DNA of 15,334 nucleotides from Phycisphaerae bacterium (lineage in GTDB: Bacteria > Planctomycetota > Phycisphaerae > Sedimentisphaerales > Anaerobacaceae): NCBI GenBank assembly GCA_030609625.1, contig JAUWBX010000006.1:1-15334 (forward strand), read 5' to 3'. The notes under the pieces are model-generated. The model made no database searches. It was not told the DNA's origin and worked only from the letters and a program-made list of their open reading frames with translations. How positions within the stretch are numbered: the stretch's first letter is position 1; each line of letters opens with the position of its first letter. Below are positions 14,782-15,334 of the stretch, one piece after another. Made by a program: the position numbers and the translations under genes.

Positions 14782-14784
14782 ACT

Positions 14785-15334
14785 ATGAACTACAAACTAC
14801 GAACTAATAAAGCCTTTACGTTAATTGAGCTTCTGGTAGCTATCGGGATTTTGGCTGTAGTTCTGTCCTTTGCGAACGTGATTTTCAAAGTCAGCATTGG
14901 AGCTTATCGCACAGCAATCGCAAATGCCGAAATTATGCAGAAGCTGCGGGCCATTACAAATCAGCTCAACACCGACTTCAAAGGCCTCCGGAAGGACGGG
15001 GAAATTTTCGTAGTGTGGGTAGCGGCGCAAAAACCTAACACTAACCCGAACGACCCTCAATCGTATGAGAGATTTGATCGGATAATCTTTTTTGCTGATG
15101 GTGATTTTCAATCTTATGGTACTAACCCGTTTATTCGCGGTAATACCGCAAGAATCTGTTATATGCTTGCTAAGAGGGGCGATTTTAAAGCACAGGTTCA
15201 GGACAGAACCAAGCGAGTGCTTGCGAGAAACCTGCATATATTAACGGCTGACCCGAGCCTTGCTGATTTTCCGGACCCCAATAGCTTCAGTGATGCACAA
15301 TGGTACGTGTGGAACAACCGGGATGAGCACGACA
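14785..15334 (+). CDS. GspJ/PilW-like minor pseudopilin (3' end cut by window edge)
   Basis: The frame is open from ATG 14785 to the window end (183 codons). Leader MNYKLRTNKA, then FTLIELLVAIGILAVVLSFA with Glu at +5 (E15); as in the first large prepilin, the residue before the expected cut is Ala (A10). After the helix, AEIMQKLRAITNQLNTDFKG matches GspJ/PilW proteins, where this stretch leads into the first beta-strand; RIIFFADGDFQSY follows. In T2SS, J caps the pseudopilus with I and K, and its position after the H- and I-like genes agrees. ATG 14778 nearby is out of frame and stops at once. There is no clear ribosome site. The start sits 3 nt after the stop of the broken four-helix-bundle gene. 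The C-terminus lies outside the window. Confidence 0.85.
   Translation, partial: MNYKLRTNKAFTLIELLVAIGILAVVLSFANVIFKVSIGAYRTAIANAEIMQKLRAITNQLNTDFKGLRKDGEIFVVWVAAQKPNTNPNDPQSYERFDRIIFFADGDFQSYGTNPFIRGNTARICYMLAKRGDFKAQVQDRTKRVLARNLHILTADPSLADFPDPNSFSDAQWYVWNNRDEHD

Noticed and set aside
7232..15334. Interpretation as a retractable type IVa pilus locus
   Set aside because: No PilT, PilM-Q or typical PilA is present and the order follows gsp E-J; however, the missing flanks mean a type IV pilus relationship cannot be fully excluded.

Overview
The window looks like a chromosomal segment of a Gram-negative-type bacterium, most likely a planctomycete (Phycisphaerae/Sedimentisphaerales-like). This is an inference from protein style: a phosphohexomutase with GEGNGG followed by a DLRVGPVRDS-type segment, a GspE/GspF/pseudopilin cluster with SAGxDG...GTxDDI tails, and many dispersed palindromic intergenic repeats. 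No rRNA or marker gene settles the taxonomy, and no tRNA, rRNA, CRISPR array or transposase gene was seen.

Left half (1-6322), housekeeping and metabolism, mostly on the minus strand. An ADP-forming acyl/acetyl-CoA ligase runs off the left edge. A back-to-back promoter pair separates it from a small plus-strand helix-hairpin-helix (Cdd1-like) protein. Then, read right to left, come serA (phosphoglycerate dehydrogenase), a glmM/phosphomannomutase-type hexomutase and a cation diffusion facilitator. glmM and the transporter are only 7 nt apart and are probably one transcript with serA, driven by a good sigma70-like promoter at 6476-6504.

Middle (6323-7231): about 900 bases without a credible gene. 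It holds the repeat-bearing serA leader, a C-tract, degenerate dispersed repeats, and a 23-nt direct repeat in two copies 252 bp apart. The right copy sits just upstream of a strong promoter (TTGCCA-17-TATAAT) for the next operon.

Right half (7232-15334): a plus-strand operon in classical type II secretion order, E-F-G-H-I-J. An MshEN-type GspE ATPase and a GspF platform protein are followed by six prepilin-like proteins: three in the G slot (two large paralogues and one short, cysteine-rich GspG-like protein), then GspH/FimT-like, GspI/PilV-like and GspJ/PilW-like (cut by the right edge). The ATPase and platform would assemble a pseudopilus from these subunits in the inner membrane. The secretin, the assembly proteins L/M and the prepilin peptidase are not in the window. 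Between the I and J genes lies what appears to be a wrecked four-helix-bundle (S23/IVS-like) gene split by a fold-back repeat element. Other repeats occupy several other gaps of the operon.
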